Part shown: in pieces, positions 11,201-16,831 of the stretch
Layout of the letters: the number at the start of each line of letters is the position of its first letter
How positions within the stretch are numbered: the first letter of the stretch is position 1
Source: Candidatus Aalborgicola bjergmarkensis
Lineage (GTDB): Bacteria > Pseudomonadota > Gammaproteobacteria > Burkholderiales > Burkholderiaceae_C
Assembly: GCA_016708725.1 (NCBI GenBank)
Contig: JADJFE010000008.1
Span: 248,001-312,000, forward strand
DNA length: 64,000 nucleotides
Direction: 5' to 3'
Position numbers and translations under genes: made by a program
Notes under the pieces: generated by a model
Told to the model about the DNA's origin: nothing
The model's input: only the letters and a program-made list of their open reading frames with translations
Database searches by the model: none

Positions 11201-11439
11201 GTCTGGTTGACGTTGAGCGTGGCCGCACTCTGGCTGATGCTGGCCTGGCCCGCCACCACCTGGCCGCCGGTAGGGAGCTGGGTGGCAGCCGGTGGTTCGG
11301 CCATAGCAGGCGACAGCGCCACCGCCCCGGCCAAAAGCACCGCACCCGAGGCCCGCTTGCCCCGGCCCTTGGTAATTTCAGACACAGCCACCCAGGTTTG
11401 GGTGATTTCGTTGTAAATGAGGCGGTAAGACTTGTTCAT
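2209..11439 (-). CDS. Giant TpsA-type exoprotein (FHA-like) with MBG/YDG repeats, 3' truncated
   Basis: The product is a secreted adhesin-type protein of 3,076 residues exported by two-partner secretion. It starts at ATG 11439 behind an AAGGAG Shine-Dalgarno sequence. The N-terminus MNKSYRLIYNEITQTWVAVS is the extended signal peptide region (ESPR) of TPS proteins, with a cleavage region near ALSPAMA. Residues about 50-250 are the TPS/haemagglutination domain with the hallmark NPNGVYF. A Gly/Ala/Thr-rich filament follows, then GLUG-like motifs (GLFGTISGATIQNIG, about 780-1150). From about residue 1290 onward come YDG/MBG repeats (KTYDGSTSATG, VYGDANPSL types). The partner transporter is tpsB1 upstream (12464-14146). 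The C-terminal end is lost to an insertion element. A truncated form may still be secreted, because TPS export needs only the N-terminal domain. That last point is inference. Confidence 0.88.
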   Translation of the reverse strand: MNKSYRLIYNEITQTWVAVSEITKGRGKRASGAVLLAGAVALSPAMAEPPAATQLPTGGQVVAGQASISQSAATLNVNQTSNRAALDWQTFNVGKSATVNFNQPGSSSVTLNRVQDANPSQIFGRINANGQVFLSNPNGVYFAPGASVDVGGLVATTHKIGLSDFMAGNAKFERAGSTASVLNEGELKAALGGYIALLAPEVRNQGIIIAQAGTVALASGEAVTLHIEGGNTLAGITVAPSLIAALVENKSMVLAPGGLIILSAQAANKLQGGVIKNSGTLDASSLVSRGGRIVLDASDRIEHTGSITAAGSATQAGGSVEISAPQVELSGSIDVSGSTGGSVLVKEAESLVAHGEILARGLAADSQAVQLISTQTLAVQATAQVEASDTSGSGKGGTVELAAGGSISLADARVDTSGDTQGGKITVRADKTLRPVSQHHADPLTPNSPPTAPPEDRPLVALTGNTSLRSNSRRGQGGAITLTGDDLTLGGTSTLEATGATGGGTVLVGGGWQGSGGLHQSTTVTMEAGAKIDVSATQHGAGGTAVLWSDVHKADSQTTVAGHITANGAGGGTGGQVETSGHKLSITDSASVKTGGGEWLLDPYDFTVAASGGDITGAALGTALGSGNVSITVDINTSSVTTTSLGGAGNTNTTYSGGIFINDPVSWSANTLTLTASKHIYVNSVVSVSGNGALTLTPNTTGFSNGSTGYLKTQQSGGSFSGRIDWTSSGALTIGGSAYTKITDQAGLAGMTGANKYFLANDLALTGSWTPLTSFSGMFEGLGHTLGNLTNGTSTSDDQGLFGTISGATIQNIGITSGTITGGNNIGALVGRVTGGTNFVGNVFTAPAVSGTPSVTVESDSGATTKSYIGGLVGKLDGAILNVLDSSNGAYVNAKAGAANTIDSVGGILGGNAGTNSIGIYGSSNSGQIVAGTVANKSSANLLGTHVGGVMGRLKGTTINAFTINQTSDYPNGIFTQNFTTNSGNIYGESVVGGILGGITAGTFLPNTYLQYLKNTGNITSYSGSIGGIVGGINGWNWLEISYAANKGNITVTYPSAGSAMSVGGIAGFVYMNGSQRGSILYSYNEGTISASTANRVGGIVGEMSDSGTGTYIYITDSYNVGSVTGNGDVGSLAGYLYSDGSDGIVFQNNYSAGTVTAAARGSAFGTISASNNNVNLTVLNSPYLNTLPSNIYTISVNTLNQTGSWGAISDADLKSSNVLMSSPALGDYTKLNSGKFALSASINNGYPYLSSMVPTTAVTINVNVLSKTYGDANPSLSSQYSLSGCTGCITLDWGSAATTTLAAGSYAYNTSNLLALTYVSGGAGSYSLTWGSNNFTVNPYALTVTAPAVTKTYDGSTSATGTSTYSAFVAGQSVNTAPTLAFDTKHVGSGNKTVTPSGLTIKDGSNNNVTGNYNITYTANTTSTINPLALSATAPSITKTYDGGLTASGNVVYASTRGSGTDTTALGSGDTIGTAPTLVFTDKNAGSNKTVNASGLVINDGNGGNNYTVTYYSNNTGAISKKTVGLSVASKVYDGTTNEAGNVTVTTGVGSETLTYTGAQASSANVATAGKYLSAITLADGGSGGLASNYQLPTLNVANAPVTITVKPLAFTGSMTYAASTSVASSNLSPSNLIGSDVVTLTSGSATASSADAGTQTLSSMGTLALGGAAASNYTLTGATGSVVINPFTLSFTSPTITAKTYDGTTSASVSAWNSNIFGADSGNVSFSGSATFADKNKGTSKPVNITGITKSGSKAGNYQFASGAATGTASSTGTITAKTVTLAGTSSLSKTYDGTTNMTNGITGYGSAVGLISGDSVAVAGSPVWSNAGAGSGKTINQGTVALSGADAGNYNLSWSNGSSGTINKATLTMMAQDAYKLLTDSDPTFTYTFSGFVNGEDATALTSKSVSRTGTQTAAATYHGVLVPTFTADNYVLNAINGNFTIVPAETLLVTLGNSTKVYGSANPTLSLASSAKYLTAGNVIKNVSLTHTGSGNYTYDDSLGTTGGFTVATSALTNSNVNNYSVTLTNFTKTGTNFTSQLTQPGSLAVTQLGATLGAGTASKVYDGNTNASGSVAVSNKVGSDDVMVNGTGSYTTKTVGTGKDYTLSNLNLTGTSAANYFVSATTFNGSNGVVTARPITWSVDNASSTYGTTAIPGLGRLSNTVAGDAIAPTVTVYQTGTSTVVTPAANTPVGNYDEKVSAITGADIGNYTLGSGTTGILSIGQKPIVLTAPAISKTYDGASTYTTQPGDLISVATAAGIVAGDTLSALTLAFADKNAGTNKTVTPSAATLSGSSNYSIAYASANSGTINPLSISVSAAPTAANKVYDGLTSASLSGGGALTGVLGADTGSVSLTQVGIFTDANAANGKTVNLAYNLTGTEAGNYTLSSASGTTTANITKAALTVTANDAAKIVFDSDPTFTARYSGFVNGETESVLTSPQVIRSGGDSAAGSYPGVLAPSATSSNYTISTTNGNFTIVPADTLLISVANQSKVYGDALPALTATQAKYCMVGCTDNSGIRTLTLVNTSGNSYTYDDGNGTTGGFDVSTAASAGTNIGAAAITVSNFTKTGTNFNSQTTSNGNLTITQRPVSVGVTGASKTYDGTTSMSGATVDVANKYSSDEVAITGTGSYADKNAGTGKSYTFNDLALSGAKAANYYLTAGNQTNTDGTINQRTLAVTYTGIHKTYDASTSASVTTADDRVSGDDLNIVRTANFQNKNAGNAKPIDITGVSLTGADWANYSVAATASASADIAQRALNVVYTGNNKPYDGTTAATVATDDDRVAGDVLTISRTATFADKMAASQKAITISSVSLSGTDGANYSVAASGATAADITLLPLSVTAPTASKAYDGTLSAPGSATLGALAATDSVNVAATLNYLDKHVATGKTVQASGLTIKDGSNADMTANYAIQYVDDTASAITTKSLNVTAPIVVKTYDGTTAASGNATVGTLATGDTVSKEAFLVFTSKNAGTSNRTVQASGAYLQDAFGQDMTANYAITYVDNTASTIAKAPLDVTAPFASKTYDGTTSASGSATVGTLIGEDVVNAAASVTFTDKNIGTASKSVRASGLT

Positions 11440-11483
11440 GGTGCGGCTCCTTGGGTGTTTTGGGGTTAGGCGATGATTGCTAC

Positions 11484-11533
11484 GCTTTTAGTAGCTGTCC
11501 CCGCATATCCCATGGGGGCTAGAGGCTGATTTA
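11484..11533. repeat. Comamonadaceae-type intergenic repeat, copy 1
   Basis: This sequence (gcttttagtagctg..ccgc....gggggctagaggctgattt) shares the pattern of the other intergenic repeats in this window. It lies just upstream of tpsA1. I recognise the 'tagctgc..gcgctagaggc' pattern from intergenic regions of Comamonadaceae genomes. Its role is unknown. Confidence 0.55.
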
Positions 11534-11666
11534 ATGCTTGATTTGTGGCTAAAGACGTGCCACAAAGGCTTGCGAGAAGGTTTTGTAGTGCGGTTTTGGC
11601 ATTTTTAATATCATGGGTGATATGAAACTTCAGCGAATCGGCGGCGTGGTTGGAGCTACTATTTGT

Positions 11667-11725
11667 ATAGCTGCCACCGCACATTCCACGTGCGCTAGAG
11701 GCTGATTTCATACTTAACCCCTCTC
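11667..11725. repeat. Intergenic repeat copy 2, left direct repeat bracketing higBA
   Basis: This 59-bp sequence matches 12399-12457 at 56 of 59 positions in direct orientation. Both copies contain attccacgtgcgctagagg. The pair brackets the toxin-antitoxin genes, so the cassette could be gained or lost by recombination between them. Confidence 0.8.
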
Positions 11726-11738
11726 TCCATCTCATGTG

Positions 11739-11760
11739 TATAATTTGAGATACACTCAAA
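11739..11760 (+). promoter_or_regulatory. higBA promoter -10 box and likely operator
   Basis: A perfect -10 hexamer TATAAT lies at 11739-11744. It runs into an inverted repeat TTTGAG-ATACA-CTCAAA (11744-11760) that ends two bases before the toxin start codon. An antitoxin dimer bound here would block initiation, which fits the autoregulation usual for HigBA modules. No good -35 box is seen. Confidence 0.6.
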
Positions 11761-11762
11761 CC

Positions 11763-12053
11763 ATGAAACAGATTGAAAAAACCCCGCAATACCAGGACTG
11801 GTTTACCGGGCTGGCTGATGTGCAGGTGCAAACGCGCATTGCAGCGCGTGTTCGCCGCCTCACTCTGGGCAACGCGGGCGATGCCGAGCCTGTGGGCGAA
11901 GGCGTAAGCGAGTTGCGCTTGCACTTTGGCGCTGGCTGGCGCGTGTACTACACCGAGCGCGCCGGGCAGATCATCCTGCTGCTGGCAGGTGGTAACAAAG
12001 GCACCCAAAAGCGCGACATCCAACTGGCGCTGGAACTGGCGCGAAACCTCTAG
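11763..12053 (+). CDS. higB: HigB/RelE-type toxin (COG3657 addiction module killer family)
   Basis: This 96-residue protein belongs to the RelE/HigB superfamily of ribosome-dependent mRNA interferases. The start at ATG 11763 is chosen over an upstream in-frame codon at 11736 because the -10 box overlaps the longer reading. The core motif SELRLHFGAGWRVYYT is typical of the family, as is GGNKGTQKRDIQLALELA near the C-terminus. The antitoxin gene follows after 9 bp, so the order is toxin first, as in HigBA. The cassette lies antiparallel between tpsB1 and tpsA1. Toxin activity is inferred from family membership. Confidence 0.88.
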   Translation: MKQIEKTPQYQDWFTGLADVQVQTRIAARVRRLTLGNAGDAEPVGEGVSELRLHFGAGWRVYYTERAGQIILLLAGGNKGTQKRDIQLALELARNL

Positions 12054-12062
12054 GAGCACAGT

Positions 12063-12374
12063 ATGACCAAGACAATCACCACCCCTTACGACACGGCGGA
12101 ATATCTCAAGACCGAAGAGCACATTGCGCTGTATTTCGCCGCTTGCATGGAAGAGGCCGGGGATGATGCCGCCTTTATTGCCCACGCGCTGGGCGACATT
12201 GCCCGCGCACGCGGCATGACGCAGCTTGCCAAGGACACGGGATTGGGACGCGAGAGCCTGTACAAGGCGCTCTCGGGCGAAGGCAACCCCAGCTTTGCCA
12301 CCATTTTGAAGGTCATCAAGGCGCTGGGTTTGAAGCTGACAGCGGCCAGTGTGGAGCGTGCTCCGGCGGTGTGA
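12063..12374 (+). CDS. higA: HigA-type antitoxin with helix-turn-helix (COG3636)
   Basis: The product (103 residues) is the cognate antitoxin of the preceding toxin. It begins MTKTITTPYDTAEYLKTEEH, the usual start of the COG3636 antidote family. It carries an XRE-like helix-turn-helix in its second half (GMTQLAKDTGLGRESLYKAL, then GNPSFATILKVIKALGLKL). A ribosome site AGGAG lies just before ATG 12063. It is expected to neutralise the toxin by binding and to repress the shared promoter through the inverted repeat at 11744-11760. Confidence is high for identity. The regulatory statement is inference. Confidence 0.88.
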   Translation: MTKTITTPYDTAEYLKTEEHIALYFAACMEEAGDDAAFIAHALGDIARARGMTQLAKDTGLGRESLYKALSGEGNPSFATILKVIKALGLKLTAASVERAPAV

Positions 12375-12398
12375 AGCCTTTTGCTTGCTAGCTTTTAA

Positions 12399-12457
12399 AT
12401 AGCTGCTGCCGCACATTCCACGTGCGCTAGAGGCTGATTTCATACTTAACTCCTCTC
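12399..12457. repeat. Intergenic repeat copy 3, right direct repeat bracketing higBA
   Basis: This is a near-identical direct copy (56/59) of 11667-11725. It sits between the end of higA and the end of tpsB1. Confidence 0.8.
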
Positions 12458-12463
12458 CCAGGC

Positions 12464-14146
12464 TCAAAACGGAATGCTGGCAGTGAGCCACCAGCGGCTG
12501 CGGTTGAGCGTGCCGTCCTGGTCGGTGCCGGTGGCGCTGGGATTGGGGTTGTCGCCCAGGCGCTGCGCCCAGGTGGCTTTGACGGTGGCACCGATGGGGG
12601 TTTGCCAGTTCACCCCCAGCCCTGCGCCTTGCAAGCTATAGCTGGGGCTGCCGTCGCTGTTGCTCACGCTGCCCCAGTCATAAAAAACCACCGCGCTAAA
12701 ACCTTGGGGCAAGCGCTGGCGCAGCTCCAGCGTGGCAAGCTGGCCGCTGGAACCAGAGCCTTCGCCGCTGGGGTAGGCCCGCACGCCGCTGGAGCCGCCC
12801 AAAGACAGCTTTTCGGACGAGTCCAGGGTTTTGTCTGCCTGCTGACCAGAGAGAACGGCATACAGCGACAGCTCCCGGCCAATGGCCTGCTGGCGGCTCA
12901 AGGAATAGCGCAGTTTGCCAAAATTGCCTTCGCGCTCCAGGTTTTCGCCGGTGTCCAGTTGCCCCAGCGCGATGGAGCCTGCCACCAAGGCCAGACTGGC
13001 GCTGTTGACTCCCCCGCCACCCAACTCGTCAAAGGTGTTGCCCGAAAGCCCTACGCTCAGGTTGCGGCTGATGTAGTCAGACTGCACCGTAGCGCTGGAT
13101 TCGTTGTGAAAATTCTTGTGGTCGTAGTTCAGGCTGAAGTAAAGGTTGCGGCTGCGCGAACGAATCACGGGATAGCTGGCCTCCAGGCCCAGGCTGTCGG
13201 AACTGCCCTGGCCGTTGAGCGCAGCAAACTCAGGTGACACGATTTTGTAACGCAGCGTGGCGGCATTGGCTCCCACGCGCCAGCCGTCATAACCCAGTGG
13301 CGCGGTGAAAGCCGCACGCACGTAGTCGCTGCCTTCGGTGTGTGCCAGATTGCCGATGAACTGGTCGCCCAAACCCAAGGGGCTATTGAGATAGAGATTG
13401 GCGCTCAGGCGCTCACTGCCGGTAGAGCGGGAGCCTACGTTGTCCACACTGGCATCACCCGCAGCCAGTGCTTCATCCGAGAGCTTGAGTTTGATGCCGG
13501 TTTCGCCATCCTTTTTTCCCTCTACCAAGTTGCCCGCCACGGCCACGCCAGGCAAATCGTCAGCGAGCAGCAGGGCGCGATCCAGCGCGTTGGTGTTGAC
13601 GGGCTGGCCGGTGGCTTGCTGGGCGTTGAAGATATTGAGCACCTGCGGCAGCTTCAGGCGTTGCGGATGCTCCCCGTCCAGACTGGCTCCGCTATAGACA
13701 GCTTCAACGATTTGCAGGGTAATCACGCCCTCGGTGACATCCTGTTTTGGCAGGTAAACCCGCGCTAGCCAACCCGCGCTGCGATAGATATTGGCAACGT
13801 CAGCGGCAGCCGCTTCGAGTTGGGCAAAGTCGAGTGGACGGTTGAGGTAGCCCGATAGCACCGGCATCAACTGATCCGAGCTGAGCAAGGTGTTACCGGC
13901 CAAGCGAAATTGCCGGACGGTGATGACAATGCCTGCCGTGGGGCGCATCGGTTCCGGCGGGGCGGTGAGCTTTTCCGGGGCGGTTTTGCCGGGCAGCGGT
14001 GTTGCGCGGTCACGCTCGATTTGCTGGCGCAGCGCTCCGGCATCGGGTGGGGTCTGGGCTTGAGCCTGGGCTTGTATCAGAGCGGTGGAAAGAGCGACCA
14101 AAAATAGGCCGACGGGTTGGTGCGAACGGCGCATAAATAGCCCCAC
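12464..14146 (-). CDS. TpsB-type outer-membrane transporter (ShlB/FhaC family)
   Basis: This protein of about 560 residues is the outer-membrane pore that recognises the TPS domain of TpsA1 in the periplasm and secretes it. An N-terminal signal peptide (VGLFLVALSTALIQAQAQAQ) is followed by a proline/glutamine-rich segment. A POTRA-2 domain comes next (NTLLSSDQLMPVLSGYLNRP to GVITLQIVEA, about residues 85-150), then a second POTRA-like region, then a beta-barrel. The conserved barrel motif appears as VRAYPSGEGSGSSG. The chain ends in phenylalanine (TASIPF), the usual outer-membrane protein signature. The next in-frame Met (MRRSHQ, 14134) could be the true start. It is transcribed away from the AraC-like regulator gene and upstream of tpsA1, with higBA lying between in opposite orientation. 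Confidence 0.92.
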   Translation of the reverse strand: MGLFMRRSHQPVGLFLVALSTALIQAQAQAQTPPDAGALRQQIERDRATPLPGKTAPEKLTAPPEPMRPTAGIVITVRQFRLAGNTLLSSDQLMPVLSGYLNRPLDFAQLEAAAADVANIYRSAGWLARVYLPKQDVTEGVITLQIVEAVYSGASLDGEHPQRLKLPQVLNIFNAQQATGQPVNTNALDRALLLADDLPGVAVAGNLVEGKKDGETGIKLKLSDEALAAGDASVDNVGSRSTGSERLSANLYLNSPLGLGDQFIGNLAHTEGSDYVRAAFTAPLGYDGWRVGANAATLRYKIVSPEFAALNGQGSSDSLGLEASYPVIRSRSRNLYFSLNYDHKNFHNESSATVQSDYISRNLSVGLSGNTFDELGGGGVNSASLALVAGSIALGQLDTGENLEREGNFGKLRYSLSRQQAIGRELSLYAVLSGQQADKTLDSSEKLSLGGSSGVRAYPSGEGSGSSGQLATLELRQRLPQGFSAVVFYDWGSVSNSDGSPSYSLQGAGLGVNWQTPIGATVKATWAQRLGDNPNPSATGTDQDGTLNRSRWWLTASIPF

Positions 14147-14205
14147 GTAATTTACAAGAACAAGCGAATGATTGTCTTGATTGGGGTCCGAGGGGTGGAA
14201 GCTTT

Positions 14206-14236
14206 TTTATACGAATAAAAAACTGATTTATACGAA
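14206..14236. promoter_or_regulatory. Tandem 10-bp half-sites 21 bp apart (probable AraC-family binding site)
   Basis: TTTATACGAA occurs at 14206-14215 and again, identical, at 14227-14236. The 21-bp period equals two helical turns, the spacing typical of AraC-family direct-repeat half-sites. The pair lies between tpsB1 and the divergent araC-like gene, so it could control both. Confidence 0.55.
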
Positions 14237-14286
14237 ATATTGCGATGCATCCTCTGGGTATTGAATTTCATGGAAGATCGCGGACT

Positions 14287-15297
14287 ATGGAATCTCCAAT
14301 AGTTAGCTTTAACGCGCAATGGCTCCTCGAACCGGACCAAACTGGCATCACGACGCAGCTCTCATTTGGCGACATGGCCTGGCAGACCTACACGTTTCCC
14401 GATGGCTTGGGTCAAGGTGGCTATGAAAAATGCCTTCTTTCCTTGGGTATTTCGCTATTTCGGGGGCAACACCTTTTTACGCCTCTGGGGATGGGGCGCA
14501 TGATTGCCCTGGCCGAATTCGATGTTCAATTTTCTGAACCAACTTTTCAGGTGCAGGTGGCGCAGGGCGGGCGAATTATGCAAAAGGAGCAAATTCCGCC
14601 ACTTGACCTTATATACAGCCCAGGCAACGACCTGTTTCGTTTGACACGGCACATACGGCAAACTCCCTTGCTTGATGGGTCAAGCAATAGCGATATGTTT
14701 GCACTCACCATCGGTGTCAGTATGCTCAACACACTGCTGGGCAAGGGCTTGTCTGCGCAGTTGCTTGCCCGGCTGGGGCTGATGCCGTCGCCTTCGGTGC
14801 TGGTGCGCCCGGTGCCGCTGCATGTAACCAAACCCCTGCTGACCTGCCTGCCAACGACGTTGAGCGGGGATCTGCGCAAGCTGTTTTGCCAGACCAAGGT
14901 GCTGGAGTATTTGACGCAGCTGGTTCAGCACTGTAGCCAGGAGCAGCCACTGAGCAAACCCGAGAGACAGCGTAAAGGAGCGCACGAGGTGCATGACTAT
15001 CTGATGGCACTGGAAGGCAGCCTGCCATTGTTGAGCAAAATGGCGTAGCGGTTTAACCGCCCAGCCCGCGTGCTGAACGAAGAATTCAGGCAAGAGTATG
15101 GCCAATCTATTTTTTCCTTTATCACCAACCGGCGACTGGATGAGGCACGATTGGCGATTTTGGAATCGGACATTTCGCTGAAACAGCTGGCCCAAAAGCT
15201 GGGCTACAGCCACGTCAATCATTTCAGTGCCGCTTTTGCGAAGAAATACGGTTACGGCCCGGCCAGCTTGCGCAAAGGGCGTAGGGTGAAAGAGTGA
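14287..15297 (+). pseudogene. AraC/PchR-like transcriptional regulator with in-frame amber stop
   Basis: The N-terminal 250 residues (MESPIVSFNAQWLLEP...) form a PchR-like sensor domain. The C-terminal part carries the two helix-turn-helices of the AraC family (ISLKQLAQKLGYSHVNHFSA, then AAFAKKYGYGPASLRKG). A TAG codon at 15046-15048 separates them without any change of frame: ...LPLLSKMA-stop-RFNRPARVLNEEF.... One base change would restore a normal full-length regulator of about 336 residues. The start at 14287 is preferred over 14245 because a GGAAGA motif precedes it. The gene diverges from tpsB1. It may be a recent pseudogene, a readthrough gene or a sequencing error. Confidence 0.75.
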
Positions 15298-15698
15298 GGT
15301 TGCGTGCGCTACCATCGCTGCATGGAAAAATTCTTCAACACCGCTGGCCCGAACTCCTCACCGCCGAAACCAGCCCACCAAAAACTCCGAGGCCAGGGCG
15401 ATAAACAGCAGCCACTTGACCCAGCTTGCCGCACTGCCAACCGATTCCACCAGATGCACACTGGGGGCAGGGTCGTTGGGCGCATTAACTGCGGCATTCC
15501 GGTCGGATGCTGATGTGTCCTGGCTGAACTGGCGCAGGGAGTATCTGGGTCTGGTGGTCAATTTTTGGCTACGCGCCTGGCAGCTGGCGGCGCAATCGCA
15601 AGGCGGATAAGCAATAGGGCTACAGGGCTACAGGGCTGCTGGCGGCGTGCGTTATCCCTTGCACCTTGTGTGGTCACAATCCGAGGTTTTAGTTTATT
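15298..15698. other. Gap with a possible gene remnant on the minus strand
   Basis: No complete gene is evident here. On the minus strand a frame ending at 15358 codes for a plausible C-terminus: a short linker, then one membrane helix (WVKWLLFIALASEFLVGWF) and two arginines. No start codon or upstream domain is visible, so it may be the tail of a decayed membrane protein. The remaining sequence shows nothing recognisable. Confidence 0.3.
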
Positions 15699-15765
15699 CA
15701 TAATGCCTTCATATACCCCGTGCAGTATTCGTGTATACTGCACGGGGTATCAAGGAGGCATTATG
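15699..15765. promoter_or_regulatory. Long palindromic operator of the efflux operon
   Basis: A perfect 16-bp inverted repeat, ATACCCCGTGCAGTAT (15713-15728) and its complement (15735-15750), surrounds a 6-bp spacer. Outside it, CATAATGCCT (15699-15708) pairs with 15756-15765, which contains part of the ribosome site and the start codon of the adaptor gene. A -10-like TATACT lies at 15734-15739 inside the repeat. C/G runs flanked by TAC and AGTA resemble operators of the CsoR/RcnR/FrmR family, and such a repressor is encoded at the end of this operon. Autoregulation is the inference. Confidence 0.7.
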
Positions 15766-16824
15766 AAATCGACTGCTGCGTTCGTCGGGTTTGCGCTGGT
15801 TTTCCTGACCAGTGTGAGCTTGGCGCAACAAAAACCGCCAACGAACTCTATTAACCTTATCCCCACTGCCGTGGTGCAGGCCAGGGTGCTGGGCAGCAGT
15901 GTCGAGCTTGATGGCAGCATCGAGGCCGTGCGGCAAAGCACACTGTCCGCACAGACCAGCGGACGCATTGCCACGCTGTTGGTCAAAGCGGGTGACAAAG
16001 TGCATGTTGGCCAGCTACTTGCCACCATTGATGACCGCGAAACCGCCGCTGGCGTACAACGTAGCCAGGCGCAAATCAACCAGGCCGATGCCGAACTGCG
16101 CAATGCCAAAGCCAATCTGGAGCGCACGCGCGAACTGCGCCATAAAGGTTTTGTCAGCCAGGCAGCGCTTGATACGGCACAAGCGCAATTTGACAGCGTC
16201 AATGCTGCGCGTGCGCAAGCCGGTGCTGCTGCGCTGCAGTCCGGTCTGGCGCAGGGCTTTACGCGCGTGCTCGCGCCCTACGAAGGCTGGGTGGCGCAGA
16301 CCCAGGCACAGGTTGGTGATCTGGCGGTACCGGGCAAGCCACTGCTCACCCTGTACGCGCCCTTGCCGCTGCGCGCTGTGGTGCAGGTACCGGCATCGCG
16401 CCAATCGGCGGTGCGCGCTGCAACCCAGACCGGGATCAGCAGCGACGGCACGCACTGGTTCATACCCCACACGCGCACCGCGCTGCCCGTGGCCGATGCG
16501 GTCACACAAACCACCGAATGGCGGCTCGATCTGGCGGACAAGGACGGCGTTTCTCTGGTTCCGGGGCAACAGGTGCGTGTGCGCTTCACGCAAGCAGCGG
16601 ATACCACCACAACAAGGCTGCTGGTGCCGCGTGCAGCCATCGTGCGCCGGGGTGAGCTGACCGCCGTTTATGTGCAGAGCAAGGACGTATTTACGCTGCG
16701 GGCCGTGCGGCTGGGTGCCGATCAGGGAGAGGCTGGCGTAGAAGTACTGGCCGGACTACGCGGCGGCGAGGTCGTGGCACTAGACCCGATCCGCGCTGGC
16801 TTTGCCAAAGCGCTTGGACAGTGA
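15763..16824 (+). CDS. RND efflux periplasmic adaptor (HlyD/MFP family)
   Basis: The product (353 residues) is a membrane-fusion adaptor that would bridge the RND pump at 16832-20083 to an outer-membrane channel. It starts at ATG 15763 behind AAGGAGG. A signal peptide (AFVGFALVFLTSVSLAQQ) precedes the lipoyl half-motifs (SAQTSGRIATLLVKAGDKVH; then YEGWVAQTQAQVGDLAVPG). Between these lies an alpha-helical hairpin rich in Q/A/R (residues about 95-160), and beta-barrel and membrane-proximal domains follow. No outer-membrane factor gene lies in this operon, so a TolC-like protein from elsewhere must be used. Regulation is probably through the palindrome at 15699-15765. The substrate is unknown. 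Confidence 0.9.
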   Translation: MKSTAAFVGFALVFLTSVSLAQQKPPTNSINLIPTAVVQARVLGSSVELDGSIEAVRQSTLSAQTSGRIATLLVKAGDKVHVGQLLATIDDRETAAGVQRSQAQINQADAELRNAKANLERTRELRHKGFVSQAALDTAQAQFDSVNAARAQAGAAALQSGLAQGFTRVLAPYEGWVAQTQAQVGDLAVPGKPLLTLYAPLPLRAVVQVPASRQSAVRAATQTGISSDGTHWFIPHTRTALPVADAVTQTTEWRLDLADKDGVSLVPGQQVRVRFTQAADTTTTRLLVPRAAIVRRGELTAVYVQSKDVFTLRAVRLGADQGEAGVEVLAGLRGGEVVALDPIRAGFAKALGQ

Positions 16825-16831
16825 GGCGCAT

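Noticed and set aside
11466..12491. A 341-residue minus-strand ORF across higBA
   Set aside because: It covers the toxin-antitoxin genes and both direct repeats in antisense. Its two MKSASSARGMCG motifs are simply the repeats translated.
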